NCBI RefSeq assembly: GCF_954871325.1
Contig: NC_088776.1
Location: 12,338,052-12,402,051, forward strand
Length of the DNA: 64,000 bases
Reading direction: 5' to 3'
Source: Gordionus sp. m RMFG-2023
Taxonomy: Eukaryota; Nematomorpha; Gordioida; Chordodea; Parachordodidae
This document shows positions 36,161 through 48,829 of the stretch, piece by piece. Position 1 is the first letter of the stretch. Each line of letters opens with the position of its first letter. Below the pieces are notes generated by a model, which was not told the DNA's origin, did no database searches, and saw only the letters and a list, made by a program, of their open reading frames with translations. The position numbers were made by a program, and so were the translations under genes.

Positions 36161-39100
36161 CAATTAAAACTATAATCTTTTTAAAAAACTTGAGATACCT
36201 TAAAAAGCATATTTAATTAAGATATTTAAGATGTTATTACGAATATGTAAGTAAATTGCTGATGTAAATAATTTATAAACACCTAATTTTGTCAGAATTA
36301 TATTATAATAACGTGTATAACCGGTATCAGACAAAATAGCAAAAAATATTTCAGAAATAGTATCTCAGAGCAAAAAAATATTACAAAGAAAAAAAACTGA
36401 GGAAAAAAGCATTTAAATGTAGGGAAAAATACCATATCCGGTAAATAAAAAACTAGAAATAAAACCCCTAGAAAATTTAAAAAATGGGATAAGGCCTGGG
36501 TACTAACTTTAGGTTTTCTTTCCTCTTCCATTTTATGCCTATTTCTTGAATTATTTAATTGTTATTTTAAATAATCTACATATCCAACAATCGTAGTTTT
36601 CCGAGTCAACTATCTTCGTGTCGTGGGAACTCAATAAAATCTTCCCTTTTAATATTTTTTTTATCCACAATTTTATTTTTAAAAAAATGAATATTTTTCT
36701 TAGATTTTTTTTGATTTAAATCTATGCCCCATATTTTGGTAAGTGATTAGCATCTGAGTCAACTATAAAAAATATTTCCTTACTCATTATTAGCTAACTC
36801 TGAAAAAAAACCATTATTTATTTTTATAAATAATATCTAGCCTGAGTGGATGTATTTTTTTCTTCATAAATTATATATAGCCTGAGCTGAGTATTAATAT
36901 AATACCAAAGATGGGTTCCCAACAGGTTTGCCAAATATTTTTCGCTCAAGTGCATGAGTATTTCTTTTACAATTGTTTATGGGGGGAGGGCTTGGGCCCC
37001 CACACCCCTTATTTTGTTGGCTTTCAGCGCGATTTTTCCCCGGCATATTCTTATATGATAATACTTATATTATATTTGACACATAAAGATTTTTGGGACA
37101 CATCAGATTTAATAATATTTTTTTTATTGATTTGCTATTTCCAGTTATTATATAATCTAAAATTATTTATTTATTAGATAGGAATAATATTAATTAATAA
37201 TATTTTATAGATCATATTAAAGGATGCAAAAGTGATTTCCCATCGGGACAATGGATGTTGGCTGAAATTTTGCATAGATAATTATAATTTTGTTTAACCA
37301 TAGTTCATCTTCCAATGGAAATATATTTACTTTCTTTTCTCAAAGCAATAGTCATTAGATTGAATATTTTCCTAGAGGGTATATTTGAGTGTAGAATTGA
37401 AAATATTGCATAATATCTCTATAAGAGAGAGATGTTATATGAAATTAAACTAATCCATTTTTCTTGAGCATTCACGTGATTTTATTTTGATAATTTGTCT
37501 TTGTAAATTATCTGTTTATCTGGTGTTGAGGATTTAATAATATAACTATTGACCATGATTATTAATAAATACTACAACTTTTTTGAATATATAAAAAGTA
37601 TGGAAAAGTATTTACTCTATTATACTAATTAAAATTAATATTATGGCAGGAAAAGGAAATTGGTATAAATTACTATAATTGGAATAATATTTTCGACTCA
37701 TCTATTATAAAATCGAAAATTAGAGAGTAGATTGATAATACACTGAAAAATTGGAAGTCTTTGAAAAGAATGTGTATTAGTTCGAACCCTCGTGGCTAGC
37801 AATATATTTGAAGATTATAACTTTTAATGAGCTGAGAGTTGAAATTTTTAATCTGAATTGTAATAATCTTAAATAAAATATTTACTCTTCTTTATTAGGC
37901 ACAATAAAAAAATGTGTTAAAAAATAATTAACAGTTGAGGTATATGAACTCTTTTTATATTATTATGCATTTTTAACGAAAATGTTAAATTACTTAAATT
38001 AAATTAAAGAAAATATTAAGTTATTTTTAGTTAAACACAATCTACAAATCTCAATTTAAAATCCCTAATCGATCTAAAGCAAACAAATAATTTAAAACAC
38101 AATAACTTATTGAACGAATTAACTTTCCTACGCTATTGATCAAGAAATAAGTGATATCAAATGCCAAAAACTAGAGGATTGGAAATGATTCTTCGAAGGT
38201 CAGAATATCTTTGTTGTAATTTCAGATGGATGAAGGCTCCTGACAGGTTAGATCGTAATATTAAACCTTTGGAAGTAAAATTTCAAGCCAGAAGAAGGCT
38301 GTTTGTCCGAAGTATTATTATGATATCTAGATTTTTATTATTATCTGAAAATAAGCATCTACGGCGTCAGGATAGAGTGTTTAGACCTTTTTAAAATGGC
38401 ATTTATTAGTTCTGAAGGGCATCCTAGTGAATATCTTTCAGAGGGCGGTAAGCTTTTGAAAATGAGCGTATCCTTGTCCCCATGATTAGTAATGGGATAG
38501 AAATTAGGGAAGTGCACTGAAAATCGGTCGTAAGGGCCAGGTGTGGATTGACTTGGGACTAAAATAAAAATTTAGCTATGCCCGGTCTTGCTAAAAATTG
38601 AATTTGCAAGGCTCTAGCTTGAGCTGCTAGTCATGAAAATATTAAGAAGAGCATAGATAGGGATAATGAAGAACAAATTTTAATTCCGTACGATAAGGGG
38701 GTAACTTGATGACACGAATCGTCAAAGTATAGGATAGCTTCCAAGAGGCTTTTTATATTGGACTTATGGGCAGCCATGAGCAGCTCATTTTTGAAAAAAA
38801 ATAATACAAAGGGCATAGGGTTTTCCAGTATTTTCAAACAGACACTCACATTATGAGAGCACAAAATATGTAAACCATTATTTTTAAATGTTATCCCCTT
38901 TCAATTTGAATATTATTAATAAAATAAATGTGAATACCTCTATTTTTACCGTTCTATCGAACAAATTCCATTTTAAAATTAGCATTTAAAAAATGAAATA
39001 TTTTTATTTATAAATTTATATTATTCAATAAAATCCTCCAAATTATAACGTTTTTTTTTAAAAACAATTATTTGTTTTTTTATACTAAAATACTCGATTA

Positions 39101-41433
39101 TTTTATATGGATGAATTTGATATATAATTTAATCGGATTTAATAAAAATCTTGGTAATCGTTAAAATCCTCTTTTTCCTTTTCTAGATAACCAAAAAAAT
39201 ATCGTCTGGAATCACTAAAAATCTTGATGGGGCTATTCATTTAATGTATTAAAAACACTTAATATTTATATTGATCTATCTTAGTTTTAATATTTTGGAT
39301 AAAAAAAACATTTAAAATCATATTAAATCTTAATTATCAAAATTTTTTAATTAAATGTCCTTATAACGCTTTCACTCCTGTAATTCATTATAAATAATGA
39401 CAGCATATATTCATAAAATATGTTCTAACTTATTTTACATTGCGATTTTAATTTGAAATAATTATTTTTTATATATCTATAAGAAAAATCCTCTTAAACC
39501 TTAAGTTAATTTTTAAAAGAAATTACACAAGTGATTCTTTCCTACCCTGAGAATTTGCTTTTAATTTGATTTTTTTAAAATGATTTTCAAAAAAAATATA
39601 AGACAAATTCAATTAGGGAAATAGAGATATTTTTCCTACAAAAAATACAAAATTTAACAGTTAAAAATACTGATATAATTAAATTTATCATATATTTAAT
39701 TTTATTAGAAACCAATTATCAAGTCTTCTATATATTATAGTATAATATTAATTTAATTGAAAATTTATATAATAATAATAATTCAAGTAAGCGAAAATTT
39801 GCGAATTCTTCATCGAAAAAGCAGCATAAGCTTTGCTTTGGTAGCCATTGATCTTCTGGACTTCTGCTCATCTTTATTCGTTTTTTTTGTCTTTATTTTT
39901 TGCTGTCTAATCGCAAGGGATCATAGAACCATCAGGCCGCTTACCATCGGAATTGTAAAGGGGGTTGATGGGATGTCAGCAGATTTTAAGGCCCTGACAA
40001 TAGTATCGTCATTTTGAATCTACAAAATATAAAATTTATAATTAAAGATCCAACCTTAGTCCAAATCATGCCCTAGCCCATATTTAATATACACAACTCT
40101 ATGGCACATCAATATCTAGCTTGAATTGGGTTGAATTAGAAAGCACTGCTTTGGAAGAGGTTGACAACCATTCATTTCACAATTATGGGTCACTCCCAAT
40201 TAAATAAATAAATTCATATTTATATTCCCTCTGTATAATAGAATTTGAATTTTATGAAAAAATGTTCCGTTAAAATGAACCTTGTTCGAAAGTATGGTTA
40301 ACTAACATAAAGATATTTAACTTTTTTACATTATTTTTATCTATGATGTTTGTAAACGGGATAAAAAAATATTTACATATTTTGGGCTCTCATATTGTAA
40401 GTTTCTGTTCGAAAACCCTGTAAAATGTTACGTATGGAATATTATTTATTCAAATAAAAAGAGAAGCTGGAGTAAGAAATTAAAAAATGAATCTGTTTAG
40501 AAAACTTGCTCCGGTCGGGGCACATATATCTATGGTTCTGCAAGAAGGATAAATTAATTATATATTTTTCCTATACCTAAAATTAAAATATAAAAAAATA
40601 AGATTTATAAAAAAAATGCAAATTAATGCGGCAATAAGATTGGTTGTTTTATTTTTACGAGATAAGTTTTAAAAAACGTTTGATATTTTTAAAACTGTTT
40701 ATTTATTGTATTTTGTTTATTTAATTAATTATTTGATTAAAAAAGGGTAAGGAGTTATTCTTTTTATGGAATAATTTTACATTGAAAATTATATTCATTT
40801 TTAATATAATTCGCTATTTGAAATAAAAGAGATACACTCGAATAATTTAGTTTTTAAATGATATATATTTAAAACACCTTTATGAAAAATACCTTCTCAT
40901 TTCTTCCAAAAAAGCTTTTCCCGTCTTTTACCACCAAAAAAATTAAATAAAATCAATATAGCTAGCGGTTATAAAAACTTTTTTTTTGAAAAAAGAGGAA
41001 TTAATGTAGCTATCTACTTAATTTTAAATCATAATAAAATAACAAAAATAAAATAAAATCAATAGAAATGTGCGGAGTAAAAACATTTTAATTTTGAATT
41101 CTCATAATTTTATATTTTCATTAAAAATTCTAGCAAATGCTTTTAATAAAAATAAAATATTATTTTTTAAATCGTTTTAACAATTTTTTTTTGCTAAAGC
41201 ATGCATGAATAATAATTTTTATACATTATGTGTGTGTTGTTTTAATAGTATATTATGTTTAGAAGACGATATAATGGGATAAATAAAATGGATATAAAAA
41301 AAATTCGTTTTTATTTTGCAGGATTTAAAAATAAAATATAAATTATATAAACTACAAAAAGAAGAAATAAATAAGGGAATATTAATTTGTTAAAACGCAC
41401 TGGCATTCCAATCCAAACAATTCTAAACCTTAG
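36161..41433. other. long intron or intergenic stretch with unassigned GC-richer patches
   Basis: 36911-37060 carries GGGGGGAGGGCTTGGGCCCC and is probably a transposon remnant. 38160-38870 and 39770-40020 are more balanced in base composition and hold broken frames on both strands (ORFs 38161-38394 +, 38631-38864 -, 39757-40017 +). I recognise no motif in any of them, and decayed mobile elements are the likeliest source. Everything else is A/T low-complexity. Confidence 0.4.
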
Positions 41434-41581
41434 ATGCATCTTGAATACTTCAAATCAGTTATCCCAATTAGTTTACTACTGCATATTATATTTTATTCGT
41501 TCAATCCTAATTTTGTTTTAACAAATGATAAAGATCAATCACTTTCATTAAATTATTCTGATATTCCCATAAAATATACGG
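41434..41581 (+). CDS. signal-peptide exon, possible alternative first exon of the CUB gene
   Basis: ATG lies directly after a possible acceptor (CCTTAG). The exon encodes 49 residues and ends in phase 1 at donor G|GTAAAA. Residues 9-23 are hydrophobic (VIPISLLLHIIFYSF), then polar, as in a signal peptide, with a Ser/Tyr/Asn linker after it. Joined to 44823 (G|GC, Gly) the frame continues into CUB3 without a stop. This gives a secreted or anchored two-CUB protein of 331 residues with the GPI-like last exon, or 314 with the alternative one. It may be the start of a separate or alternative transcript. As an internal exon after CUB2 it does not fit in phase. Confidence 0.5.
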
Positions 41582-41879
41582 GTAAAAATATAAAAAACAA
41601 TATAAATTTTTATAACCTTTAATAAATTAATTGCTAATTTTTTAATATAAGGATGCTCCCTCATAAGCGTATCCAGGATTTTTGTAAAAGAGAGCTTTTG
41701 GTTTGCTTTTTTTAAAAATATATATTATTAGATGGTTCTAGTCGGCCTGATTCGGGTTTTTTTCAGAGTTTCCAAATTCCAACATCATCTCGGTTCCGCT
41801 TCCAAATTTAGGAAGAATTTCCTTTTTCAAAAATAAATATTTTAGGTAGCACATTACGTTTTAATATTTTTTTAAAAAA

Positions 41880-42330
41880 AGGAATTTAATTAAGTTAAAA
41901 AACCTCTTATACTGAGCATATTAATTCATGCGATTTTTATTGATGGTATTATGCATTCGTTTACCCTCCTATTCAATCATTGATCTTTTATTTTTTGCAT
42001 TTGCTATTCCGCTTTTTTTATCCGCTATTATTTTATACCTAATCCATTCGCGATGAACTTTGAACTTTTTCAACGGCTTTTTAAAATTATTTTAAAAAAC
42101 CTATTGTACTGAGTACATCAATTCATTGAATACTTATTTGTGATATTGTGCATACGTTGTGCCTTCAGTTGCATTCGAAATTCAGCTTTATTTATCGTGC
42201 TATTTTATTTTTCTTAATCCATTCGCGATGAACTCTGAACTTTTTCAAAAATTTATTATTATTATTTAATTAAAACCTTGTATTCTGAGCATATCAGTAT
42301 CACTTATATTTTGCATTCGTTATTCAGTTG
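41880..42330. repeat. degenerate tandem repeat just upstream of the LINE
   Basis: Three copies of a unit of about 170-200 bp share 'AAAACCT-TTGTACTGAGCATATCAATTCA' (near 41900, 42100 and 42270). Two of them share 'CTTAATCCATTCGCGATGAA' followed by CT-TGAACTTTTTCAA (near 42040 and 42215). The array ends about 100 bp before the first LINE-like motif, a position where some LINEs carry promoter monomers. Confidence 0.65.
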
Positions 42331-42414
42331 CGCGACTTATTGTGTACAGTAAAGCATACCAATGATATATGCCTTAATGGGTAAATTTAGAGTTATTCAT
42401 TTGTATACAGTTTT

Positions 42415-44580
42415 TTTTGCTGACTTGTGCCCATCATTGTGGTAGTCACCACCGTTCAGGTCATTACAAGCGCTGTTCCATAACCTGAAGTTATATCTTC
42501 TAATATTCTGCTTTATTGTTCAAAAATTTTTTCTTACCCCTTTTTATTTATTTATTTCTCTTTATGTCTTCTTCACAAATCTATCCTTCATGTCTGAAAT
42601 TAGTACAAATTAGAAAAGATGGATGCTTACAAGTTCATGGACAACCTTCAGTCAGATATCCACATTCTGGCTTTGCTCCACTGTCTCTTATCAGTCAATA
42701 AATTATTACTCCAGAAAACCTTTACACAATTCAAATTCCTGCTTCTCAGATTTTTTTTTCTTGCCATTCCAAACTAAATATCATTTCAAGGATCCCCAAA
42801 GGTGCAAGATTGCTAGTTGCTAAATCTTTCGCTGATTTTCTATCATCATGAATGGCTAAAATTCCTTTTCTATGGATATAATACCTTCAGGATGGCCGAC
42901 AAAACTTCACATCAATCCCCTACCCAGCAAATTAAGGAAGCTGTATCGAATGTTGCCCCTCATCTCCATGAATACAGGATGCCATTGCTTATCAAAAACA
43001 AAAGAAAACCCTCACTGAATGAGATGAAGGCCAATTTGTTCTACAAGAAAATTGACAATCGCAACATAAAAGGTACACTCAGATTCTCCAAAGATACATA
43101 TATTAAGCTCTGTTAAAAACACCCTACTGCAACTATTATCCCAATATCTCCACAACCTCACTCAACATGTGCTTCTCAAATTTGCTTCTGAAGAAGTGAG
43201 GAAAGCTATCCTTTCCTTTCATTGAGATTCTGTCCATGGTCGTGATGGCATCCGCCCTATATTTCTCCAAGGCAATATGCTCACAAACTCCCATTTTTAC
43301 TAAAATAACAAACTTTGCAATAAAATTTTAAAAGGTGAAGTACAGAGCTTTGTTTCTCCATTCCTCTTCGGTGCTAGGCTAATTGCAATTCAAAAGCCCA
43401 ATAATGATAGACCAATTGCAATGGGTTCTATCTTTCGCCGCTTAGTTGCCAAGATGATATCTTCTCGAATAAAGCATGAAGCTTCATGTCTCCTAAGCCC
43501 TTTCCAACTTGGTGTTGGGATCCCTGGTGGCTCTAAAGCTGTTGTACATTTGACTAGAATACATTTAGAAAATCAGCCCACCAATGAGTCTTTAGTCAAA
43601 ATTGAATTCCCCAATGCCTATAATACACTTTTACGGAATTTCTTCCAGAGTTCCTCTTGAACTCTTTTCCCCGTCCTCCGGTTACACAAAATGTTTTCAT
43701 TCTTGTTACATCTGCCTTCCACCCTGCAATTTGATATTTATAAAATTTCATCCATTGAGGGCATACCAGGGTGATCCTCTAGGTTTTTTTATTTTTCTGT
43801 TTAGGTATCATCTTTAAATCCATTAACTCGACGTGTTCAATATCCTTGCATGCCTGGTATATTAATGATGGTAACCATGGTGGTTCCAATGACGAGGTCA
43901 ATAAAGCAGTGAATTTAATCAAGAAGGCTGGGACGGTTATTGGACTCTCTATCAACCCTGAGAAATTCAAATTCATTTCTATCAAATCAATTGAACCTAA
44001 TTCACACCATTTCAAACTGCCCACTCTTGAGGAACTAAATAATTTAGGTGCTCTTGTTGGGGGATACACAGCAATATCTTCCTTCCTACATTCCACACTT
44101 GAAACACTTTTTGAGTTGGCTGATTTATTTTCCTTTCTTCCCTCCAATAAATCCTTTTTCCTCTAGAAATTTTTTTTCAATATTCCTCGAATCCTATAGG
44201 CGCTTCGATCAATTCCCATTTTTAAATATCCCATACCTCTCGAGGTTTATGATAATGGAATTACAGTCCTAATTGAAAATATTTTAAATTAAATTCGATG
44301 AAATAGCGTGATCAAGCCTCTTTACCCACCAAGATGGGTGGTTGGTATCAGATCTTGCCTTAACTGCCTTCAGATCCAGTTGTCTTTTAACTGCAAAAAA
44401 TGTTGTAAATTCCCATTTGATAAAACCTGGCCCTTCCTATAATTGTGCTATTATCGAGTGGATATCACGAATTATGGCTGATCACCCATTTCCAGAAACG
44501 AATAAGCAGAAGAACTGGGATGGGCCTATTATTGCAAACTGCGTTAATCACTTCTTTCAGAGTGCAATTATCTGACCGTC
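42415..44580 (+). mobile_element. non-LTR retrotransposon (LINE) relic with recognisable RT
   Basis: The pieces occur in order. A Cys/His-rich patch (TCAHHCGSHHRSGHYKRC) lies near 42425. 'HGRDGIRP' near 43230 corresponds to the family's 'G-DGLRP'. 'LFGARLIAIQK' then 'DRPIAMGSIFRRLVAK' lie at 43370-43455. 'PFQLGVGIPGG' and 'IEFPNAYNT' (family 'IDFxNAFN') follow. 'YQGDPLG' is at about 43765. 'YINDG' near 43860 corresponds to 'YLDDG', then 'GLSINPEKFKFI'. The C-terminal 'DLALTAFRSSC' is at 44350, and 'NWDGP' near 44515 corresponds to 'WD-P'. Frameshifts and stops split it into many short ORFs, so it is inactive. It is inserted in the sense direction in the intron before CUB3. Confidence 0.85.
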
Positions 44581-44822
44581 CTTTATTCTTGAACCCTTAC
44601 ACTTAACGCTTTAGCACACTCATTCCATTAAAAGAAATTTTATAGGGAGCATGCTTTTAACTTCAAATAACATACCAAATATTTTAAATTGATAAAATAA
44701 AAAATTGAAATTACGATATTCCTTTTTTTAAAAAAATTACGGTATTGCTTTATGATTTTGAGTTATTAAAATTTTCTAAAACAATTTTTCCCTTCGTATA
44801 TACACATAAATATATCATTTAG

Positions 44823-45426
44823 GCATGACTTGCGACAAGACAATTAGCAGCATCATTTCCCAGACGGGTACAATCTCAAGTCCAAATTACCCAAAGCCAT
44901 ACCAACCAAGAATGCAATGCATATACAATTTTATAGGGAAAGGTAAGGAACGGGTGCAAATTAAATTTTTGGACTTTGATCTCTTTCACCCTTTAAATGA
45001 CTCCAATCAGTAAATACAAATAAATAAATATTTTATATTAAATACGATTGAATCAAGTTCAGTATCATAATTCGATTTCTGTAAGATTATAAGGAAGGGG
45101 TATATCAATTTCTTTCTACAAAATAAAGGTCTATCAAATGGTTCATCGAATTTCCAATATTAATAATTTATATTCCATTCTTTTTTTTAAGGTTCTCAAA
45201 TAAAACTATTACATATAATAAATAAAATATCGATGTAGTTGTTTAGACGTCGACGTTTTAGAAATAGCCACGAAAACAAATGACCAACAATCAGTTATAG
45301 AAGAATTTTGCGGGAATTCTGTTCCTCCTTCTATCATGTCCAGTGGTCATACCTTAAATATGGATTTCAGAGGTTTCACGAGCGGAGATGTTAGGGGATT
45401 CAAATTCGATTACGCTTTTATCACGA
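44823..45426 (+). CDS. CUB domain 3 of the SOL-1-like protein (two exons)
   Basis: The exons are 44823-45009 (acceptor CATTTAG, donor GTAAAT) and 45239-45426 (acceptor GATGTAG). The first half reads MTCDKTIS, 'GTISSPNYPKPYQPRMQC', 'YNFIGKGKERVQIKFLDFDLFHP'. The second half starts at the next cysteine (CLDVDVLEI) and continues 'EEFCGNSVPPSIMSSGHTL', 'MDFRGF', 'RGFKFDYAF'. The exons join in phase 2 (CA|T). The phrase 'GKGKERVQI-F-DF-L-HP' and the 'FCG-S-P--MSSG' block agree with my memory of the third CUB of arthropod SOL-1-like proteins. The donor at 45427 (GTTTTC) is weak, but it is the only one whose phase fits CUB4. Confidence 0.8.
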
Positions 45427-46143
45427 GTTTTCAATTTATATTGTTTAATTTGAGGTTTTGATTTGTGGCTTGCAGAAATATACCCATTTAATAGTCACTG
45501 GCCTTTTTTAAATTTTGTTTTCGCGGCCTGCATCTTAAAATGTAGGCTACCCACTATCTGCTAATATTCAGGGTGGCATTAAAAAATTACTAATTTTACG
45601 GGAAATCAGACGAGGTTTCGAAATGTCCACTTTTGCTATGCCGAAAATCTAACTAATTTAATTAACATTTTTGACCCAACCTCTAAAAATGAAACTGAGT
45701 TTTGATACATATATGTATTTTTAATTGTTAAAATCGAAATCTAAAAATGACGCATTTTTTATGTTTAGGCTTTTTATTAATTTACCATCATTGCCTTAAA
45801 ATGATAATCAAAAATAAATATTTATGGTTATTGATTATTTTATATATATTAATTTATAGATTTTGGCATGAAGACGGGTAAGCAGGATAAGAGCTATGGT
45901 AAAAAACACCATCTTATAATTTTTATTTTTCAATTTATAAAAATGATTATACAGTGAAATGAAAGGATTTGATTTTTTTTTCAAGTTATTTTACAATAAA
46001 AGGGTAGAATTATATTATTCTTAATTATGACATTTAAGACGTAAATTATTGTGAACAAATAAATAAACAAAAATAATATTTTGAAATTTTATTATTTAAA
46101 GTTCGGTCTCATCCTCATTTACTGCTAATGAATGATATTTCAA
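45427..46143. other. start of the intron between CUB3 and CUB4
   Basis: This is AT-rich non-coding DNA. The whole intron (45427-48829) holds the transposon remnants described at 46144-48012. Confidence 0.6.
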
Positions 46144-48012
46144 CGCAGGCGCGTACGCAGGAATTAGGTTGGGGAAGGGGGGGGATAATAAAATTTTTAA
46201 AGAAATATTATTGTTAATTATAAATACTAAGCATAAATTTATTAGGACTAATAACTTTTCTAATACACAATTTTAAACTAATGTAAATTAAAAAAATTAT
46301 ATATATAAACCGGCATTGAAAAACTATAAAATAAATGTGAATTATAAAATATAAAGTGAATATAACCCACGATATGAACCACTTAAATGACCCAAAATTG
46401 AAATTTGAATTTTTTGAGCTTTCAAAATATATAAAGAAATTTAAATGTTGGAAATATAAATTAAATACATAAAAAATTTCTTAGGAAAAATTGTATTTTG
46501 TATGTTTTGAGCTAATTTTTCAATTATCTATCCTTGCTTTGCGTTAAATGCCTATGAATATTCAAAAGATCCAAATCATTCAATCTACTTTCAGATGTTG
46601 TATTTCATAGGTATGTTTTTCACAGACTTGCAGGCCAGGCCCCCGAGCCGGACCGTATTTTAATTTTTTTTAAATATACCCGGGCCGGGCCCGTAATTTT
46701 TTTAAAAAAAACACCCGAGCGGCCTGAAAATTTTTTTAGAAAAAATATCTGGGCCGAGCTGTATATTTTAAAACCAAATATTTGAAATCGCCATTATTAG
46801 CTATAAAAATCAAAAATAAATATTGTTAAAAAATTCGGGCCGGGCCTGAAAAAAGCCGGGCCGGGCCTGAAATTTTTTTAAAAAAAACCCGGGCCGGAAA
46901 AAATTTAAAAAAAAATCTGGGCCGTGTCCTGCAAATGGTACTTCTGCAAGGCTCTGTTATTCTTCTTAAAGAAAATGTTCTCTCATTGGTTTACTAAAGA
47001 GCTGCTAATATATATAACCATTTTAATACATTGGGAGTATAATCTAAAATGTATTTGAAATAATGCAAAGCATCCATAGCATTTTTTGGGTCTGTATCAA
47101 CCATCTAATCCTTTAATCATAGTTATTCAGCTAATAAGGCATCATAAGATATTTTAACATCTTCTTGATAAAAATCTAACAAATATTTATATTTTTTTTC
47201 TATCACCATATGAAAAAGGTTGGTAGAAGGGACATTTGTTTTATAATACTCTTCTACTGATCCTATATTAATGTTTTGATGATGAGCTTGCTTGCTGCAA
47301 GTCGAGGGGGACAAATATTAAACACTTATAGCTCTGCTTTTGACTCAACAATAACATATAAATATGAAATTCTTCATCAACATTAGCTTTAATTTCCTTG
47401 AGTTCTAATAAAATGCTCTCCGCTATTCTCATCTTAATCAAGTCAATGTTATGTTTTTGAAAAGTATTACATAAAATAGTTGTATAATTAAATAATACAT
47501 TCTAACGAGAAAAAAAATTTGGAATAAGTATTGAATCCAATAATTTTCTTGCTTCAGAGGAAATATTTCTTTCAAGCCATTGTGATATTTCAGTAATAGC
47601 ATTAATAACCGGCTCTTCTACTCCATAAAAGCTGTTACTGCTTGATGGCGGAGACTCGATCTCGTTGGACTACAATTTCCTTCTCCCTGTTGGACAAGGA
47701 GTTTCAGAGATAATTATTATTTGACTAGAAATTTAGATAAATATTACGCCACTAAAATTTGAAAATAATAGATAAATTACGCCAAGGAAAACTTGAAATC
47801 GAAATTAATTGATAAAATAACTTAGTAGATGAATGTGATAAATAAATGCAATTATATATATATATATAATATATATGAGATGGGAATAAATATTAACAAA
47901 TATAATTTAATATTAACAATAATATTTCTGAAAAATATAATCCGGCATCTGCATTTTTTGGCTTTGGAGGGGGGGGGGGATTTGTATCCCTGCCCCCCCC
48001 TCTGCGCACGTC
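46144..48012 (-). mobile_element. hAT relic with minus-strand transposase, carrying a nested MITE
   Basis: The ends 'GGCGCGTACGCAGGAATTA...GGGGGGGG' (46148) and 'CCCCCCCCTCTGCGCACGTC' (47994-48013) roughly mirror each other. Between them 47105-47700, read on the minus strand, is a decayed hAT transposase. Its pieces include 'SNSFYGVEEP', 'SEARKLLDSILIPNFFSR' and 'GSVEEYYKTNVP', the last being the well-known 'N-VEEYYR--IFIP' box. It then has 'DALHYFKYIL'. The frame is broken by stops. The GGGCC MITE 46623-46956 sits inside it. No target duplication was found for the outer ends, so the outer boundary is tentative. Confidence 0.6.
46623..46956. mobile_element. GGGCC-type hAT MITE
   Basis: It starts CAGACTTGCAGGCCAGGC and ends GCAAATGGTACTTCTGCAAG-GCTCTG. 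Inside are at least six GGGCCGGGCC/CCCGGGCC blocks separated by A or T tracts. Its central 'AAACCAAATATTTGAAATCG' plus CCATTATTAGCTAT is shared almost exactly with the MITE at 11124-11338 (11230-11265), so the two are close relatives. It is non-coding. Confidence 0.82.
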
Positions 48013-48829
48013 AATGTTTCAACGAAATTCTAAAATTTATAAGCTTTTAAGAATAATAAACAATTTTGTGGTCATTTTTGAAAATAATTTTCATATAAAA
48101 CATTAGGAAAAAAAATTAAAATTTTTGGAGATCCAACCCATTCCAAAATAAATTTTAAAAAAAAGGTAACGAGTCCGAGAAAATATTTATCCAAGTGGAT
48201 CGGTCCATGGAGGGTTAGGTATATAATAATATCATATTATTGTAAAATGAAATGTGAAATCATACTTTTTCATTGTTTACACATAAGAGAAAACAAAGGA
48301 CATATTTACCCATTTTATTTTATAATCTTTTCATCACATGTATATAGTAATTTAATAAATTTATTTAATTGCGGTTATTGTTAAAATTTAACGTCTAAGA
48401 ACGATTTACAAAGTTTTATATTTGTATATTACAGTAAAAAATGTCTATTATGTAACCTTTTTACACTTTGCTATTATATAGCCTTTTTTTAGTCGCATAA
48501 TGATTTTTTTAAAAAACATAGTGACTTTCGTCACACAAATATAAACACTTTACAAAGACAGGGGCATCGGTACCTTTTGAAATATAATTATAGTTCCTTT
48601 TTTGGTAGCACAATTAACTTACATACTAGTTTCTTAATTTGTTTATTTTTAAGATTTTCATTTTTAATTAAAATAAAAATTAATAATGATGATAATAAAT
48701 AAATAAGCTAAAGGATAACTATATTTTTGTTAATATGATTTTGATAAACATCATATGACTATATTAAATGTCAACTTCTATACCACAAATATAATTTTGT
48801 ATAATAGCTTACACTGAAAATTTTTTTAG

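Larger units (their letters stand above)
41582..44822. other. intron upstream of CUB3, hosting a LINE relic
   Basis: It runs from GTAAAA to CATTTAG if the 41434 exon is used. It contains the 41880-42330 repeat and the LINE at 42415-44580. A patch at 41655-41830 (GCGTATCCAGGATTTTTGT, GCGGTTCC-type blocks) is probably another transposon remnant. Confidence 0.55.

Noticed and set aside
36298-36531. Minus-strand Phe-rich ORF that looks like a membrane protein
   Set aside because: The composition follows from A-rich plus-strand DNA. There is no GC rise, no splice context and no family resemblance.
38161-40017. Three ORFs of 77-86 codons in a GC-richer stretch
   Set aside because: The frames are broken on both strands and no conserved motif was recognised, so they are probably decayed mobile DNA. 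Not annotated as genes.
43779-44147. Minus-strand ORF of 122 codons
   Set aside because: It lies antisense to the LINE YINDG region and downstream RT motifs. No domain is visible in it.
45427-45462. Read-through of the CUB3 second exon to the in-frame TGA at 45460
   Set aside because: The phase-1 donor at 45427 joins CUB4 in frame, and CUB4 is well preserved, so an ending here is less likely.
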